From assembly GCF_001895045.1 (NCBI RefSeq), contig NZ_BDAM01000005.1, positions 62,001-126,000 on the forward strand: 64,000 bases of DNA. Reading direction: 5' to 3'. Each line of letters starts with the position of its first letter. Position 1 is the stretch's first letter. The position numbers and the translations under genes were made by a program. Positions 17,049 through 27,385 of the stretch are shown in pieces. Source of the stretch: Rhodococcus coprophilus NBRC 100603. GTDB taxonomy: Bacteria; Actinomycetota; Actinomycetes; Mycobacteriales; Mycobacteriaceae. Under the pieces are notes generated by a model. That model was not told where the DNA came from. It ran no database searches and was given only the letters and a program-made list of their open reading frames with translations.

Positions 17049-18239
17049 ATGCGAGCGGACGACTTCGTCACCGAATACCTGCTTCTCGGGTTGTCTTTCG
17101 ACCGCCTCGAGGAGGGCTTCGTCGATGCGTACACCGGAGATCCGGAATTGCGCCGGCGGATCGAGAACGCACCCAGACCTGAACCCCGTGACCTATCGCA
17201 CACGGCACGTCGTCTGCGGGAGGAACTTCCGTCGGCGTCGTTGTCCGACGAACGCACGCGCTTCCTCGACGTGCATCTGCGCGCGATGGAGTGCTCCGCG
17301 CGCAAGTTCGCAGGTGAGGAGATCGGATTCGTCGACGAAGTCGAGGCCTACTTCGACGTGCGCATCGCGCCCGGAAGCGAGGACGACTATCTCGACGCGC
17401 ACCGGCGTCTCGACGCGCTGCTGCCCGGGGCGGGGCCGCTGGCCGAACGAATGCAGGCGCACCGCAAGTCCGAAGTGATCCCGGCAGACCGGCTCGCAGA
17501 GTGTGTCGAGGCATTCTCGGGCGCGCTGCGCGAGAAGGTGCGCGCGGTATATCCGCTTCCGGACACCGAACGAGTCGAGTACGAGGTCGTGGGCGACAAG
17601 CCGTGGTCGGGATTCAACTACTACCTCGGCGACTACCGGTCGAGAGTTGCGATCAACTCCGACCTCGAGCAGCACATGGCGCACCTGCCGCACTTGATCG
17701 CCCACGAGTCGTACCCGGGGCACCACACCGAGCACTGCCGCAAGGAGGCCGGACTCGTCGCAGCCGGCCAGGCCGAGCAGACGCTCTTCCTTGTCAACAC
17801 GCCTCAGTGCCTGATGGCGGAAGGCCTCGCCGACCTCGCGCTCGACGCCATCGTCGGACCGGGCTGGGGCAAGTGGGCGCAGGACATCTACGCCGATCTC
17901 GGACTGCGGTTCGACGGGGAACTCGCGGAACAACTGAGCGAAGCGTCGGCCGGTCTGCTGTCGGTGCGGCAGGACGCGGCGCTTCTCCTGCACGACCGTG
18001 GCCGCGACGCCGACGAGGTCGCCGGGTTCCTCGAGCGCTGGTCGCTGTCCAGTCCGGAGCGTGCCCGGCAGGCCCTGCGATTCCTGTCCTCTCCGCTGTG
18101 GCGTGCGTACATCAGCACCTATGTCGAGGGATACCGCTTGCTCGGCGGGTGGCTCGACCGGGCACCTGACGGAGCGGACCGTGCCGAGCGGTTCCGGCGG
18201 CTCCTCGACGAACCTCTCGTGCCCAGCAGCCTGCGGTGA
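17049..18239 (+). CDS. DUF885 family protein, probable metal-dependent peptidase
   Basis: 396 residues. The [11 protein letters not shown] motif (H219-E220, H225-H226) is the DUF885 version of a zinc HExxxGHH site, followed by a second acidic helix ([15 protein letters not shown]) that supplies another ligand. DUF885 proteins are thought to be zinc hydrolases or carboxypeptidases, but the substrate is unknown. There is no signal peptide, so it is probably cytoplasmic. The ATG at 17049 starts [21 protein letters not shown] 8 bases upstream suggests a leaderless start, and the longer frame from 16953 is antisense to the coaA leader and rejected. Confidence 0.8.
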   Translation: MRADDFVTEYLLLGLSFDRLEEGFVDAYTGDPELRRRIENAPRPEPRDLSHTARRLREELPSASLSDERTRFLDVHLRAMECSARKFAGEEIGFVDEVEAYFDVRIAPGSEDDYLDAHRRLDALLPGAGPLAERMQAHRKSEVIPADRLAECVEAFSGALREKVRAVYPLPDTERVEYEVVGDKPWSGFNYYLGDYRSRVAINSDLEQHMAHLPHLIAHESYPGHHTEHCRKEAGLVAAGQAEQTLFLVNTPQCLMAEGLADLALDAIVGPGWGKWAQDIYADLGLRFDGELAEQLSEASAGLLSVRQDAALLLHDRGRDADEVAGFLERWSLSSPERARQALRFLSSPLWRAYISTYVEGYRLLGGWLDRAPDGADRAERFRRLLDEPLVPSSLR

Positions 18240-18333
18240 CCTGCGTCTCGACCGGGGTCCGCCGTCCGGCGCGGTCGACGGGGTTCGTAGACTGGAGTAC
18301 GTATCCTGCCGCCCTTCGCTTGGAGAATTCTCG

Positions 18334-19629
18334 ATGACCGCTGTGCCCGGCAACGACATGAACACCGCCGCACTCGCCGACCTCGACCCCGAGGTCGCCG
18401 AGGCCATGGCAGGGGAGTTGTCGCGTCAGCGCGACACCCTCGAGATGATCGCGTCGGAGAACTTCGTGCCGCGCGCCGTACTGCAGGCTCAGGGCAGCGT
18501 CCTGACCAACAAGTACGCCGAGGGCTACCCGGGCCGCCGCTACTACGGCGGCTGCGAGAACGTCGACATCATCGAAGATCTCGCCCGTAACCGCGCGAAG
18601 GAACTCTTCGGTGCGGAATTCGCCAACGTGCAGCCCCACTCCGGTGCCCAGGCCAACGCCGCGGTGCTCATGGCGCTGATGACGCCGGGCGAGAAGCTTC
18701 TCGGACTCGACCTCGCGCACGGCGGGCACCTGACGCACGGCATGAAGCTCAACTTCTCCGGCAAGCTGTACGACGTCGCGTCCTACGGGGTCAGCAAGGA
18801 AGACCACCGCATCGACATGGACGAAGTGCGGGAGATCGCGGTCCGCGAGAAGCCGAAGGTCATCGTCGCCGGCTGGTCCGCCTACCCGCGGCACGAGGAC
18901 TTCGCCGCGTTCCGCGCCATCGCCGACGAGGTCGGTGCCTACCTGTGGGTCGACATGGCGCACTTCGCGGGCCTGGTCGCGGCGGGACTGCACCCGTCGC
19001 CCGTGCCGTACGCGGATGTCGTGTCCACGACCGTTCACAAGACCCTCGGCGGTCCGCGCTCGGGTCTGATCCTGGCCAAGAAGGAATGGGCCAAGAAGCT
19101 CAACTCCGCAGTCTTCCCCGGTCAGCAGGGCGGGCCGCTCATGCACGCGATCGCCGCGAAGGCCGTGTCGCTGAAGATCGCCGCGAGCGACGAGTTCAAG
19201 GACCGCCAGCAGCGCACCCTGTCCGGCGCCCGGATCCTCGCCGACCGCCTCTCGCAGCCCGACGTCGCGGACAAGGGCATCTCCGTGCTCACCGGCGGCA
19301 CCGATGTGCACCTGGTGCTCGTGGACCTGCGGAACTCCCAGATCGACGGTCAGCAGGGCGAAGACCTGCTGCACGAGGTCGGCATCACCGTCAACCGGAA
19401 CGCTGTGCCGTTCGACCCGCGGCCCCCGATGGTGACGTCCGGCTTGCGCATCGGCACTCCTGCCCTCGCGACGCGCGGATTCGGTGATACGCAGTTCACC
19501 GAGGTCGCCGACATCATCGCGCAGACGCTCGTCGGCGGCGCCGACAAGGACGCTCTCCGCAGGCGCGTGAGCGCGCTCGCGCAGGAACTGCCGCTGTACG
19601 AGGGCCTCGAGGACTGGAAGATCGTCTGA
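18334..19629 (+). CDS. glyA: serine hydroxymethyltransferase
   Basis: 431-residue PLP enzyme converting serine and tetrahydrofolate to glycine and methylene-THF, the main source of one-carbon units. Recognised by [36 protein letters not shown] near the N-terminus, the PLP lysine segment [16 protein letters not shown], and [16 protein letters not shown] near the end. The ATG at 18334 has a GGAGAA ribosome binding site 6 bases upstream. The frame is open upstream into the DUF885 gene but that part is not used. A very strong terminator follows. Confidence 0.97.
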   Translation: MTAVPGNDMNTAALADLDPEVAEAMAGELSRQRDTLEMIASENFVPRAVLQAQGSVLTNKYAEGYPGRRYYGGCENVDIIEDLARNRAKELFGAEFANVQPHSGAQANAAVLMALMTPGEKLLGLDLAHGGHLTHGMKLNFSGKLYDVASYGVSKEDHRIDMDEVREIAVREKPKVIVAGWSAYPRHEDFAAFRAIADEVGAYLWVDMAHFAGLVAAGLHPSPVPYADVVSTTVHKTLGGPRSGLILAKKEWAKKLNSAVFPGQQGGPLMHAIAAKAVSLKIAASDEFKDRQQRTLSGARILADRLSQPDVADKGISVLTGGTDVHLVLVDLRNSQIDGQQGEDLLHEVGITVNRNAVPFDPRPPMVTSGLRIGTPALATRGFGDTQFTEVADIIAQTLVGGADKDALRRRVSALAQELPLYEGLEDWKIV

Positions 19630-19657
19630 TCGGTAACTGCGTTTACGCAGATTTCAT

Positions 19658-19697
19658 CGACACGCCCCCTCCGCTACCCGGCGGAGGGGGCGTGTCG
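19658..19697 (+). terminator. intrinsic terminator of glyA
   Basis: 17-bp perfect stem CGACACGCCCCCTCCGC / GCGGAGGGGGCGTGTCG with a 6-base loop, followed by GGTTTA, 29 bases after the glyA stop. Confidence 0.93.
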
Positions 19698-19878
19698 GGT
19701 TTAGCGTCGGGGGTGTAGTCGGCGCAGGTGCCGGGTACGCGGGAGGTCCCTGAATCGTGTGGCTTGCACATTCCGAGCGAGGGGGCCGGCACCAGGCTCT
19801 CGTGGTCGTGACGACACCAGGGACTACCGGCCCACCGAACGACGTCTGTGCGGTGCCGCGCAGACCGAGGAGCCTCAC

Positions 19879-21240
19879 GTGAACGCAACACGGTCCGTCT
19901 CCCCCCGTTCCGCGCGCCCGAGTGTGTCCGCAGCGAACGAACCCCTCGTGCGTACCTACGTTCTCGACACCTCGGTGTTGCTCTCCGATCCGTGGGCGGT
20001 GGCGCGATTCGCCGAACACGAAGTGGTACTGCCGCTCGTGGTGATCGGCGAACTCGAGGGCAAACGTCACCATCACGAACTGGGATGGTTCGCCCGCGAA
20101 GCGCTCCGACTGCTCGACGACCTGCGTCAGCGGTACGGCCGCCTCGATCAGCCCATCCCCATCGGGGACGCCGGTGGCACCCTGCACGTGGAGCTCAACC
20201 ACACCGACCAGGCGGTCCTGCCCGCGGGTTTCCGCACCGACACCAACGATGCGCGGATCCTGGCGTGTGCGCTCAACCTCGCGGGCGACGGGCGCGAGGT
20301 GACCCTCGTCAGCAAGGACATCCCCCTGCGCGTCAAGGCGGGTGCGGTGGGGCTGACCGCGGACGAGTACCGGGCGCAGGACGTCGTCACGTCCGGGTGG
20401 ACGGGAATGACCGAACTCGATGTCGACCGGACGGTGATCGACGAGTTGTTCGCCGACGGTGTCGTCGATCTCGACGAAGCTCGGGACATACCGTGCCACA
20501 CAGGTATTCGGCTCCTCGGTGGGTCGTCGAGCGCTCTGGGCAGGATCACCCCGGACAAGCGGGTCCAGTTGGTGCGCGGTGACCGGGAGGCGTTCGGGTT
20601 GCACGGACGTTCCGCCGAACAGCGCATCGCACTCGAACTGCTCCTCGACGAGTCGATCGGTATCGTCTCGCTCGGAGGCAAGGCGGGCACCGGCAAATCC
20701 GCGCTCGCGCTGACGGCAGGCCTCGACGCGGTGCTCGAACGCCGGTCGCATCGCAAGGTCGTGGTGTTCCGGCCCCTGTATGCGGTGGGCGGTCAGGAAC
20801 TCGGATACCTGCCGGGCACCGAAGCCGAGAAGATGAATCCGTGGGGCCAGGCAGTGTTCGACACCCTCGAGGGTCTCGCGAGCCCTGCGGTGATGGACGA
20901 GGTCATCAGCCGCGGCATGCTGGAAGTGCTTCCCCTGACCCACATCCGGGGCAGGTCGCTGCACGATTCGTTCGTCATCGTCGACGAGGCCCAGTCCCTC
21001 GAACGCAATGTTCTGCTCACCGTGCTGTCGCGGCTCGGCGCGGGGTCGCGGGTGGTACTCACCCACGATGTCGCACAGCGCGACAACCTGCGCGTGGGAC
21101 GGCACGACGGGGTGGCAGCGGTCATCGAGAAGCTCAAGGGACACCCGCTTTTCGCGCACGTCACCTTGACGCGCAGCGAACGGTCGCCGATCGCGGCACT
21201 GGTGACGGACATGCTCGAGGAATTCGCGCCGGAGGTGTGA
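19879..21240 (+). CDS. phoH2: PhoH2: PIN-domain ribonuclease fused to a PhoH ATPase
   Basis: 453 residues. Residues about 25-165 are a PIN nuclease domain ([12 protein letters not shown] with acidic D30, then [13 protein letters not shown]). Residues about 225-450 are a PhoH-type P-loop ATPase/helicase domain with Walker [12 protein letters not shown] (K273), Walker [11 protein letters not shown] and [12 protein letters not shown]. Mycobacterial PhoH2 has been described as a sequence-selective RNA helicase-RNase, often accompanied by a short antitoxin-like upstream gene (phoAT); no such gene is evident here in the 250-bp gap. The GTG at 19879 with GAGGAG upstream starts [10 protein letters not shown]. 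The longer ATG at 19759 lies just after the glyA terminator and encodes a low-quality stretch. Confidence 0.92.
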   Translation: MNATRSVSPRSARPSVSAANEPLVRTYVLDTSVLLSDPWAVARFAEHEVVLPLVVIGELEGKRHHHELGWFAREALRLLDDLRQRYGRLDQPIPIGDAGGTLHVELNHTDQAVLPAGFRTDTNDARILACALNLAGDGREVTLVSKDIPLRVKAGAVGLTADEYRAQDVVTSGWTGMTELDVDRTVIDELFADGVVDLDEARDIPCHTGIRLLGGSSSALGRITPDKRVQLVRGDREAFGLHGRSAEQRIALELLLDESIGIVSLGGKAGTGKSALALTAGLDAVLERRSHRKVVVFRPLYAVGGQELGYLPGTEAEKMNPWGQAVFDTLEGLASPAVMDEVISRGMLEVLPLTHIRGRSLHDSFVIVDEAQSLERNVLLTVLSRLGAGSRVVLTHDVAQRDNLRVGRHDGVAAVIEKLKGHPLFAHVTLTRSERSPIAALVTDMLEEFAPEV

Positions 21241-21276
21241 TCGCCGGGCGGCGCTGCCGGGGGCACTGCGCACTTC

Positions 21277-21316
21277 GTCTGCCCCGTCCGGTCTTCGAAG
21301 ACCGGACGGGGCAGAC
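21277..21316. terminator. bidirectional terminator after phoH2
   Basis: 17-bp perfect stem GTCTGCCCCGTCCGGTC with a TTCGAA loop, between the convergent phoH2 and the carboxymuconolactone-decarboxylase-like gene, whose stop is only 3 bases away. Confidence 0.92.
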
Positions 21317-21318
21317 CG

Positions 21319-21729
21319 CTATTCGGTGCCGGTCAGCGGACCGAGCTCGGCCTCGAGGACTTCCTGCACCACGCGCATCGCAGCCAGCCCGGCCGGTGCG
21401 CCGCAGTACGCGCTGCAGTGGATGACCGATTCGACGATCTCGGTGCGGGTCACACCGTTGCGGAGTGCCCCGCGGACGTGCCCGCGAAGTTCGTTCTCGG
21501 CCCGCAGTGCGATGAGCATGCCGAGGTTGAGCAGGCTGCGGCTGCGTCGATCCAGGCCGGGTCGCGACCACACCGCACCCCAGGCGTGTTCGGTGACGAA
21601 CTCCTGCATCTGTTCCGAATCGGTGCCGCGGGCGCGTTCGAAGGCACGCTCGACGAAGTCGTCCCCCATGACTTCGCGCCGGATCTCGAGTCCCGCTGCG
21701 AACCCCGGGCTGTGCTCGGCGTCGGTCAT
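21319..21729 (-). CDS. carboxymuconolactone decarboxylase-family protein (PcaC-like)
   Basis: 136 residues of the AhpD/CMD fold: SLLNLGMLIALRAENELRGHVRGALRNGVTRTEIVESVIHCSAYCGAPAGLAAM. It matches 4-carboxymuconolactone decarboxylase in length and in the HCSAYCGAPA helix. There are no other protocatechuate-pathway genes (pcaB, pcaD, pcaH) in the window, so a true role in aromatic catabolism is not supported; it may decarboxylate or isomerise another lactone. It is separated by about 50 bp from the SnoaL-like gene upstream on the same strand and may be co-transcribed. Confidence 0.8.
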   Translation of the reverse strand: MTDAEHSPGFAAGLEIRREVMGDDFVERAFERARGTDSEQMQEFVTEHAWGAVWSRPGLDRRSRSLLNLGMLIALRAENELRGHVRGALRNGVTRTEIVESVIHCSAYCGAPAGLAAMRVVQEVLEAELGPLTGTE

Positions 21730-21780
21730 GCCACTGCTCCTTGTCGGCCTGTCACCGACCGTTTCGATGACCGCAGAATT

Positions 21781-22224
21781 CTATGCCGCGACCGCCCGGC
21801 GCCCGGTCACAGCGTGCAGGAGCCCGCGGAGTGCTCCCAGCGCCATGTTGCCGGGGGAGAAGTGGTCGTCCCATACGGCGATCCGCCCGTCGCGCAGATG
21901 GAAGGTGCCGCACACCCAGAAGCCGATCTCGACCGGCCCCAATCGGAAGATGTCGGTCCGTTCGGTGAGGACGACGTCCCCGTCCGTCGCGATGTGGTGG
22001 GTCACGACCTCGAACCCGACCCACGGACGTGCCATTCCGTGGAGCATGCCGCGTACCCGGCTGCGGCCGCGCACGGTCGGGAGGGACGTGTTGTGCCATG
22101 CGATGTCGTCGGTGAGCAGATCCGTCGCGGCGTCGAGTTCCCCCGACGTCAGTGCGTCGAGGAAACTCTGAACCGTGACGATGGAGCTACCCGAGGCCGG
22201 GATGGTGGTGCTGTCCTCGCTCAT
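21781..22224 (-). CDS. SnoaL-like / limonene-epoxide-hydrolase-fold protein
   Basis: 147 residues, NTF2-like cone fold: TVQSFLDALTSGELDAATDLLTDDIAWHNTSLPTVRGRSRVRGML, then VVLTERTDIFRLGPVEIGFWVCGTFHLRDGRIAVWDDHF. The pattern is close to limonene-1,2-epoxide hydrolase/EphG proteins (D-x-W and R..D positions), so epoxide hydrolysis is possible; a binding role is equally possible. It starts at ATG 22224, overlapping the stop of the serine hydrolase gene by four bases (ATGA), hence coupled to it. Confidence 0.78.
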   Translation of the reverse strand: MSEDSTTIPASGSSIVTVQSFLDALTSGELDAATDLLTDDIAWHNTSLPTVRGRSRVRGMLHGMARPWVGFEVVTHHIATDGDVVLTERTDIFRLGPVEIGFWVCGTFHLRDGRIAVWDDHFSPGNMALGALRGLLHAVTGRRAVAA

Positions 22225-23852
22225 GCGTCTCCTTTGCGGAATGTGCCCAGGCCGTTGGTGTCCCAGTACTCGAATGTGACGTCGTCCGGTGTGAACACAG
22301 CTTTCGAAATCGTGCCGTCGGGAGCGTTCTCGTTGCTGAGCGGGAAAGTGAACACGTCGCCGTCCCAGTGCGTCAGCGGGTACGTCCGGTCGTCGGGGCC
22401 GATCACCAAGGCCAGCTCGCCGTCGTCTTCCTCGATCCGGGCCGGGCCGAAGTACTCGTTGTCGTAGACGCCGGTGTAGTCGGCGAGGGGCTTGGGCGGC
22501 TCCGGATCGGCCGGTGGTGACTGACCGACGAGTGACCCGACCGGATCCGCGAAGGACGAAAACGCGCCGGTGTACAGGTCGGACCAGTCCTCGCGGACCT
22601 CCCCGAACTGCACCAGGTCCGCGAACTCCGCCGCGAGAGTCTCCGGCACCCCGATGGGTGCGGCGTTGGTCAGGACGACGATCGCGACGTCGGCGGACGG
22701 AATCGCGGTGAACGCGGTCGCGGCACCGGACGCGAATGCTCCCGAATGGCTCAGCGTCACGCGACCGGCGGGACTCGTGCCGACATTGAATCCGTAACCG
22801 TAGGAGCCTGCCCGGCTGTCCGGCGTCTCGGGCGGCGACGACGTCGACTGGGGTGTGAACGCTGCTTGCAGCGCCGCGGACGATGCGATGCGTCCGCCCT
22901 CGTACTCGCCGTCCGCGAGAAGCATGGTCAGCCACTTCGCGACGTCCTCGACCGACGAGCTGATTCCGCCGGCGGGGGACTGCTCGTCGGGCATCCGCAC
23001 GTCGCGTGCCACATATTCCCCGTCGACGAGGATGTGCCCGGGGGCGCGATTCTCCTGCGCCGCGAAGTCGGCGAACCGGGAACTCGTCGACGTCATGCCG
23101 AGCGGTTCGTAGAGAACTTGCTCCGACAGATCGGCCCAGTCCTCCCCGGAGGCCACCGCGACGGATTCGGCAGCGGCGGTGAGACCGAAGTTGGTGTAGT
23201 CGTAGGTGATTCGATACGGCCCCAGCGGAAGATAGCGAAGACGTTCGATCACTTCGGCGCGGTCGTAGCCGATGTCTTCGAGGTCGTCACCCGCGTGCTC
23301 GGGAAGGCCGGAGCGGTGCGAATACAGGTCCCCGACGGTGACATGGGAACCGACGTACGGGTCGGCGAGGGTGAACGACGGGAGATGCTCGACGACGGGC
23401 GTGTCCCACGAGACCACGCCCTCGTCGACCTGGTGGGCCACGACCGTCGATCCGATGGGCTTGGACATCGACGCGAGCTGGAAGACCGTTTGCGGGTCGA
23501 TCGGTTCGTCGCTTCCTTCGCGGCGCACCCCGAAACCCTCGGCGAAGACGGTCTCACCGCCGTGCACCACCGCGACGGCCATACCCGGAATGCCGGAACT
23601 GTCCATCAGCCCTCGGGCGAGATCTCCGACCTGGGCAACCGCGTCGTCGATCTGCCCGTCGGGGATCGCGACCCCGGCCACCTGGGGTGGCGACAGGGCA
23701 CCAACGGTTTCCGAGGGCTCCGCGGTCGCCGTGTTCGGTGACGGTGATCCGCTGCTTCCGGTGTTCTCGGTGCTCGTGGATGCGCATCCCGCGGCGACGA
23801 GTGCCACGACGGTGACGGCCATGGTCGAACGGTGACGGCGTAAAAGTCGCAT
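22221..23852 (-). CDS. lipoprotein serine hydrolase of the class C beta-lactamase family
   Basis: 543 residues. A lipoprotein signal peptide ends VALVAAGC23. The beta-lactamase-type domain has S128-M-S-K131 (LASMSKPIGS), the YDYTNFG Tyr-x-Asn element and a C-terminal HSGAFASG in place of KTG. It ends in a DUF3471-like domain (YTGVYDNEYFGPARI...YPLTHWDGDVFTF). Such proteins are esterases or D-amino peptidases more often than drug-resistance enzymes. The ATG at 23852 begins the signal peptide; the open upstream extension from 23897 would spoil it. It overlaps the SnoaL-like gene downstream. Confidence 0.88.
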   Translation of the reverse strand: MRLLRRHRSTMAVTVVALVAAGCASTSTENTGSSGSPSPNTATAEPSETVGALSPPQVAGVAIPDGQIDDAVAQVGDLARGLMDSSGIPGMAVAVVHGGETVFAEGFGVRREGSDEPIDPQTVFQLASMSKPIGSTVVAHQVDEGVVSWDTPVVEHLPSFTLADPYVGSHVTVGDLYSHRSGLPEHAGDDLEDIGYDRAEVIERLRYLPLGPYRITYDYTNFGLTAAAESVAVASGEDWADLSEQVLYEPLGMTSTSSRFADFAAQENRAPGHILVDGEYVARDVRMPDEQSPAGGISSSVEDVAKWLTMLLADGEYEGGRIASSAALQAAFTPQSTSSPPETPDSRAGSYGYGFNVGTSPAGRVTLSHSGAFASGAATAFTAIPSADVAIVVLTNAAPIGVPETLAAEFADLVQFGEVREDWSDLYTGAFSSFADPVGSLVGQSPPADPEPPKPLADYTGVYDNEYFGPARIEEDDGELALVIGPDDRTYPLTHWDGDVFTFPLSNENAPDGTISKAVFTPDDVTFEYWDTNGLGTFRKGDA

Positions 23853-24040
23853 GTCGGCCTCTTTCGCTGCGTCGAATCCTAACGGCAGCAGAGGCACTGT
23901 GCCGCCCGATCAGCGACCGCGCGCGGATACCGCGGAAACGCCGAATTCGGTGTCGAGATCGGGCACCCTGGAAATCGGTGTGAGTCCGAACGTCCGGCAG
24001 CGCCGCGCGACGGGGCTGCAAGCCATCGAGGAGCGACGCC

Positions 24041-24640
24041 ATGAGAGTTTCACGACGAAGTGCGTCCATCGCTGCGGCCGTCGCCGCCGTAGGACTGGTA
24101 GCTGTCGGTTGCGGGGACGACAACTCCGCATCGGACGTGGTGGGGAGCGCGACGAGTGCCGTCGGATCCGCAGCCGAGAGCGTCGGGTCGCAGGCGCAGA
24201 GCGCGGTCGAGTCGATCACCGCCGGCGAGGATGCCGACAGCACCGCTTCCGGCGAACCGTCCGAGCCGGCCGCCGACCAGTCGAGCGCCGTGCCCGGACC
24301 GAACGGCGAGGAGGTCGAACTCAGCGGGCCGATCCTCGCCAAGTACATGGAGTCCGGCGGCGCGGAGAGTCCGCTCGGCAATGCGACCGGCAACCAGGAA
24401 GAGGTCGGTGACGGCTACGTCGCCGAGTTCCAGGGCGGTGTCATCGCCTGGAGCCCGGACACCGATGCCCACATCGTGTGGGGCGAGATCCGGGTCGCGT
24501 GGGAGGCGGACGGCGGCGCGGGCGGCGAACTCGGTTTCCCCATCAGCGACGAGGAAGTGGTTCCCGGAGGGTTCCGGAGCAACTTCCAGTCGGGTTACAT
24601 CACCTACATCGACGGTGCCACCGAGGTCGTCCAGGAGTGA
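24041..24640 (+). CDS. LGFP-repeat lipoprotein
   Basis: 199 residues. The lipoprotein signal is MRVSRRSASIAAAVAAVGLVAVGC (Cys 24). A Ser/Ala-rich linker of about 65 residues follows, then two LGFP-type repeats, the clearest being GGELGFPISDEEVVPGGFRSNFQSG, with an earlier degenerate one at SPLGNATGNQEEVGDGYVAEFQGG. LGFP repeats are found in mycobacterial and corynebacterial envelope proteins and are thought to bind the cell wall. Monocistronic, divergent from the serine hydrolase, with fum convergent downstream. Confidence 0.85.
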   Translation: MRVSRRSASIAAAVAAVGLVAVGCGDDNSASDVVGSATSAVGSAAESVGSQAQSAVESITAGEDADSTASGEPSEPAADQSSAVPGPNGEEVELSGPILAKYMESGGAESPLGNATGNQEEVGDGYVAEFQGGVIAWSPDTDAHIVWGEIRVAWEADGGAGGELGFPISDEEVVPGGFRSNFQSGYITYIDGATEVVQE

Positions 24641-24661
24641 CGCGCGCCCGCGCCGGCCGGG

Positions 24662-26080
24662 TCAGCTGTCGCGGTCGACGCGCGTCATCGCGAGCACGTC
24701 GAGCCGGCGGTCGAGTTCTTCCTCGCTGAGACTCTCGCCGATCAGTCCGCGGTCCAGCACGGTCTGCCGGATGGTCTTGCCTTCCCTCAGCGCCTCTTTC
24801 GCTACGGCCGCCGCTTCCTCGTAGCCGATCGCAGAGTTGAGCGGCGTGACGATCGACGGCGAGGATTCCGCGAGGGTGCGCAGACGCTCGACGTCGGCGG
24901 TGAGTCCTTCGATGCAGCGATCGGCGAACAGGCGGGAGACGTTGGCGAGCAACCGGATCGACTCGAGCAGGTTGCGGGCCATCATCGGGATGTAGACGTT
25001 GAGTTCGAACGCTCCGCCCGCGCCACCCCACGCGATGGCGGCGTCGTTGCCGACCACCTGCGCTGCGACCTGCGTAACCGCTTCGGGGAGAACGGGGTTC
25101 ACCTTTCCTGGCATGATCGAGCTGCCCGGCTGGAGGTCCGGGAGACGGATCTCCGCGAGACCGGTGAGCGGACCCGAGCCCATCCACCGCACGTCGTTGG
25201 CGATCTTGGTGAGCGACACCGCGACGGTCCGGAGCGCGCCGGACGCCTCCACCAGCCCGTCACGTGCAGCCTGCGCCTCGAAGCTGTCGAGCGCGGGACG
25301 GAGGTGTTCGACGCCCGTCGCCTTCACGAGTTCCGCGACCACGCGGACACCGAAGTCGTCGGGCGCATTGAGGCCGGTGCCGACCGCGGTCCCGCCGATG
25401 GGGAGTTCTCCGAGCCTCGGCAACGTCGCGCCGAGTCGCTCGATGCCCGCTTCGATCTGCCGGGCGTAACCCCCGAACTCCTGTCCCAGCGTCACCGGGA
25501 CGGCGTCCATCAGATGTGTACGGCCCGACTTGACGACGGTTCGCCATTCCTCGGACTTCGCAGCAAGTGTCGCGCGGAGGTGTTCGAGCGCCGGGATCAG
25601 GTCCTTCACGACCGCTTCCGTCGCCGCGACATGCGTCGCGGTGGGGAAGGTGTCGTTCGAGGACTGCGACATGTTGACGTCGTCGTTGGCGTGGACCTCG
25701 ACGCCCGACCGGCTCGCGAGGGAGGCGATGACCTCGTTGGCGTTCATGTTCGAACTGGTGCCGGATCCCGTCTGGAAGACGTCGATCGGGAACTGGTCGT
25801 TGTGCTTGCCCGCGGCGATCTCGTTCGCCGCCGCGATGATCGCGTCGGCCTTCGCGGCGTCGAGCAATCCGAGGTCCTTGTTGACCTGTGCGCATGCGCC
25901 TTTGAGCAGGCCGAGGGCGTGGATCTGCGCCGGCTCGAGCGGGCGACCCGAAATGGGGAAGTTCTCCACGGCACGTTGTGTCTGGGCTCGCCACAGGGCA
26001 TCTACCGGAACCCGGACTTCACCCATCGTGTCGTGCTCGATGCGGAACTGCTGGGAAGACTGTTCGGATGTGTCGGTCAT
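24662..26080 (-). CDS. fumC: class II fumarase
   Basis: 472 residues of the fumarase/aspartase superfamily, interconverting fumarate and malate in the TCA cycle. The signature [11 protein letters not shown] is at 319-329; [20 protein letters not shown] and [16 protein letters not shown] are the other two active-site regions. The ATG at 26080 begins [17 protein letters not shown]; a TACGGT box 6 bases upstream on the minus strand suggests a leaderless transcript, and the longer frame to 26131 would run past it. The aspartate ammonia-lyase alternative is less likely: the fumC-glpX order matches Rv1098c-Rv1099c. Confidence 0.95.
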   Translation of the reverse strand: MTDTSEQSSQQFRIEHDTMGEVRVPVDALWRAQTQRAVENFPISGRPLEPAQIHALGLLKGACAQVNKDLGLLDAAKADAIIAAANEIAAGKHNDQFPIDVFQTGSGTSSNMNANEVIASLASRSGVEVHANDDVNMSQSSNDTFPTATHVAATEAVVKDLIPALEHLRATLAAKSEEWRTVVKSGRTHLMDAVPVTLGQEFGGYARQIEAGIERLGATLPRLGELPIGGTAVGTGLNAPDDFGVRVVAELVKATGVEHLRPALDSFEAQAARDGLVEASGALRTVAVSLTKIANDVRWMGSGPLTGLAEIRLPDLQPGSSIMPGKVNPVLPEAVTQVAAQVVGNDAAIAWGGAGGAFELNVYIPMMARNLLESIRLLANVSRLFADRCIEGLTADVERLRTLAESSPSIVTPLNSAIGYEEAAAVAKEALREGKTIRQTVLDRGLIGESLSEEELDRRLDVLAMTRVDRDS

Positions 26081-26086
26081 GAATCC

Positions 26087-26092
26087 ACCGTA
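26087..26092 (-). promoter_or_regulatory. -10 box of a leaderless promoter for fumC
   Basis: Minus-strand TACGGT, then 6 bases, then ATG. It lies between the glpX terminator hairpin and fumC, so fumC has its own promoter. Confidence 0.5.
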
Positions 26093-26111
26093 TGCCCGGC
26101 ACAGTCGCGAT

Positions 26112-26151
26112 GCGGGGCGGCACGACGACACAATCCGTCGAACCGCCCCGC
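26112..26151 (-). terminator. hairpin ending glpX
   Basis: GCGGGGCGG / CCGCCCCGC outer arms with CGACG / CGTCG inner arms form a long imperfect stem 14 bases after the glpX stop. Confidence 0.7.
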
Positions 26152-26164
26152 GCCACAGACGAGA

Positions 26165-27202
26165 TCAGGGCATCGGAGGCGCAGCGCCCTCGACTCCCTG
26201 GAAGTCGATGGACGAGAATTCCCCGAGCTTTTCGAGACGGTGGTACGCCTCGACCATCCGGACCGTGCCGGACTTGCTTCGCATGACGATCGACTGTGTG
26301 GTCGCGCCGCCGCCGTAGTAGCGCACGCCCTTGAGCAGGTCGCCGTCGGTCACGCCGGTCGCGCAGAAGAAGATGTTCTCGCCCGTGACGAGCTCGCGGG
26401 TCGTGAGGATGCGGTCGAGATCGTGGCCGGCGTCGAGGGCCTTCTGGCGCTCGTCGTCGTCGGTCGGAGCGAGCTGCCCGTGCAGTTCGCCGCCCATGCA
26501 GCGGAGCGCTGCCGCGGCGATGATGCCTTCGGGGGTACCGCCGATACCGAGCAGCATGTCGACGCCGGAGTCCGGGCGTGCCGTCGCGATCGCGCCGGCG
26601 ACGTCACCGTCGGAGATGAGGCGGATGCGGGCACCGGTTTCACGGATCTGGCGGATGATCTCGGCGTGCCGCGGGCGGTCGAGGATGATGACGGTGGTGT
26701 CGGAGACCGCGCGGTTCTTCGCCTTCGCGACTCGGCGGATGTTCTCGGCGACACCTGCGGACAGGTCGATCACGTCGGCAGCCTCGGGACCCACGGCGAT
26801 CTTGTTCATGTAGAACACCGCGGACGGATCGAACATCGAGCCGCGCTCGGCGACCGCGAGCACCGCGATCGACCCCGGCGCGCCCTTCGCCATCAGCGTG
26901 GTGCCGTCGATCGGGTCGACCGCGACATCGCAATCCGGGCCGTCGCCGTTGCCGACCTCTTCGCCGTTGTAGAGCATGGGCGCTTCGTCCTTCTCGCCCT
27001 CGCCGATCACGACGACGCCCTGCATGGACACCGAGCTCACCATGTGACGCATCGCGTCGACGGCGGCTCCGTCGCCGCCTTCCTTGTCGCCACGTCCCAC
27101 CCAGCGACCCGCAGCCATCGCCGCGGCTTCTGTCACACGCACCAGCTCGAGTGCGAGGTTGCGGTCCGGAGCTTCGCGACGAGATGGGGTGCTGGCCGTC
27201 AT
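26165..27202 (-). CDS. glpX: class II fructose-1,6-bisphosphatase
   Basis: 345 residues, the GlpX-type FBPase that serves gluconeogenesis in mycobacteria and relatives. Hallmarks: [15 protein letters not shown] (about 68-82), D96-P-I-D99-G-T-T (metal and phosphate site), [20 protein letters not shown], and [21 protein letters not shown]. The ATG at 27202 has a strong AGGAGG ribosome binding site 9 bases upstream. The gene is divergent from the DUF4245 gene, as Rv1099c is from Rv1100. Confidence 0.96.
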   Translation of the reverse strand: MTASTPSRREAPDRNLALELVRVTEAAAMAAGRWVGRGDKEGGDGAAVDAMRHMVSSVSMQGVVVIGEGEKDEAPMLYNGEEVGNGDGPDCDVAVDPIDGTTLMAKGAPGSIAVLAVAERGSMFDPSAVFYMNKIAVGPEAADVIDLSAGVAENIRRVAKAKNRAVSDTTVIILDRPRHAEIIRQIRETGARIRLISDGDVAGAIATARPDSGVDMLLGIGGTPEGIIAAAALRCMGGELHGQLAPTDDDERQKALDAGHDLDRILTTRELVTGENIFFCATGVTDGDLLKGVRYYGGGATTQSIVMRSKSGTVRMVEAYHRLEKLGEFSSIDFQGVEGAAPPMP

Positions 27203-27281
27203 GGGCTACTGCCTCCTGAAGATTTTCGGTCGACGCGGAGCGCCGGCACGTGGGCGGCCGCCGTTCGACGCCCGCACGATC

Positions 27282-27295
27282 CGATACGTGTATCG
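27282..27295. promoter_or_regulatory. 14-bp palindrome in the glpX/DUF4245 divergent gap
   Basis: CGATACGTGTATCG: perfect 6-bp arms around GT, 80 bases upstream of glpX in the promoter region. It is a candidate operator for gluconeogenic control. Regulator not identified. Confidence 0.35.
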
Positions 27296-27385
27296 CGTCC
27301 TGATTGTGTCACCATCGCCACTAGCGCAGCGTGCCGGACCCGGGCGGCCTCGGCGCACGCGAGATCGGGCTGTCAGACTGGATGC

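Noticed and set aside
18240-18333. Folate, ZTP or glycine riboswitch before glyA
   Set aside because: The leader is under 95 bases and none of the conserved core sequences is visible.
25304-27385. Upstream extension of the DUF4245 frame by about 690 codons
   Set aside because: Antisense to fumC and glpX, no protein-like features before the GTG at 27386.
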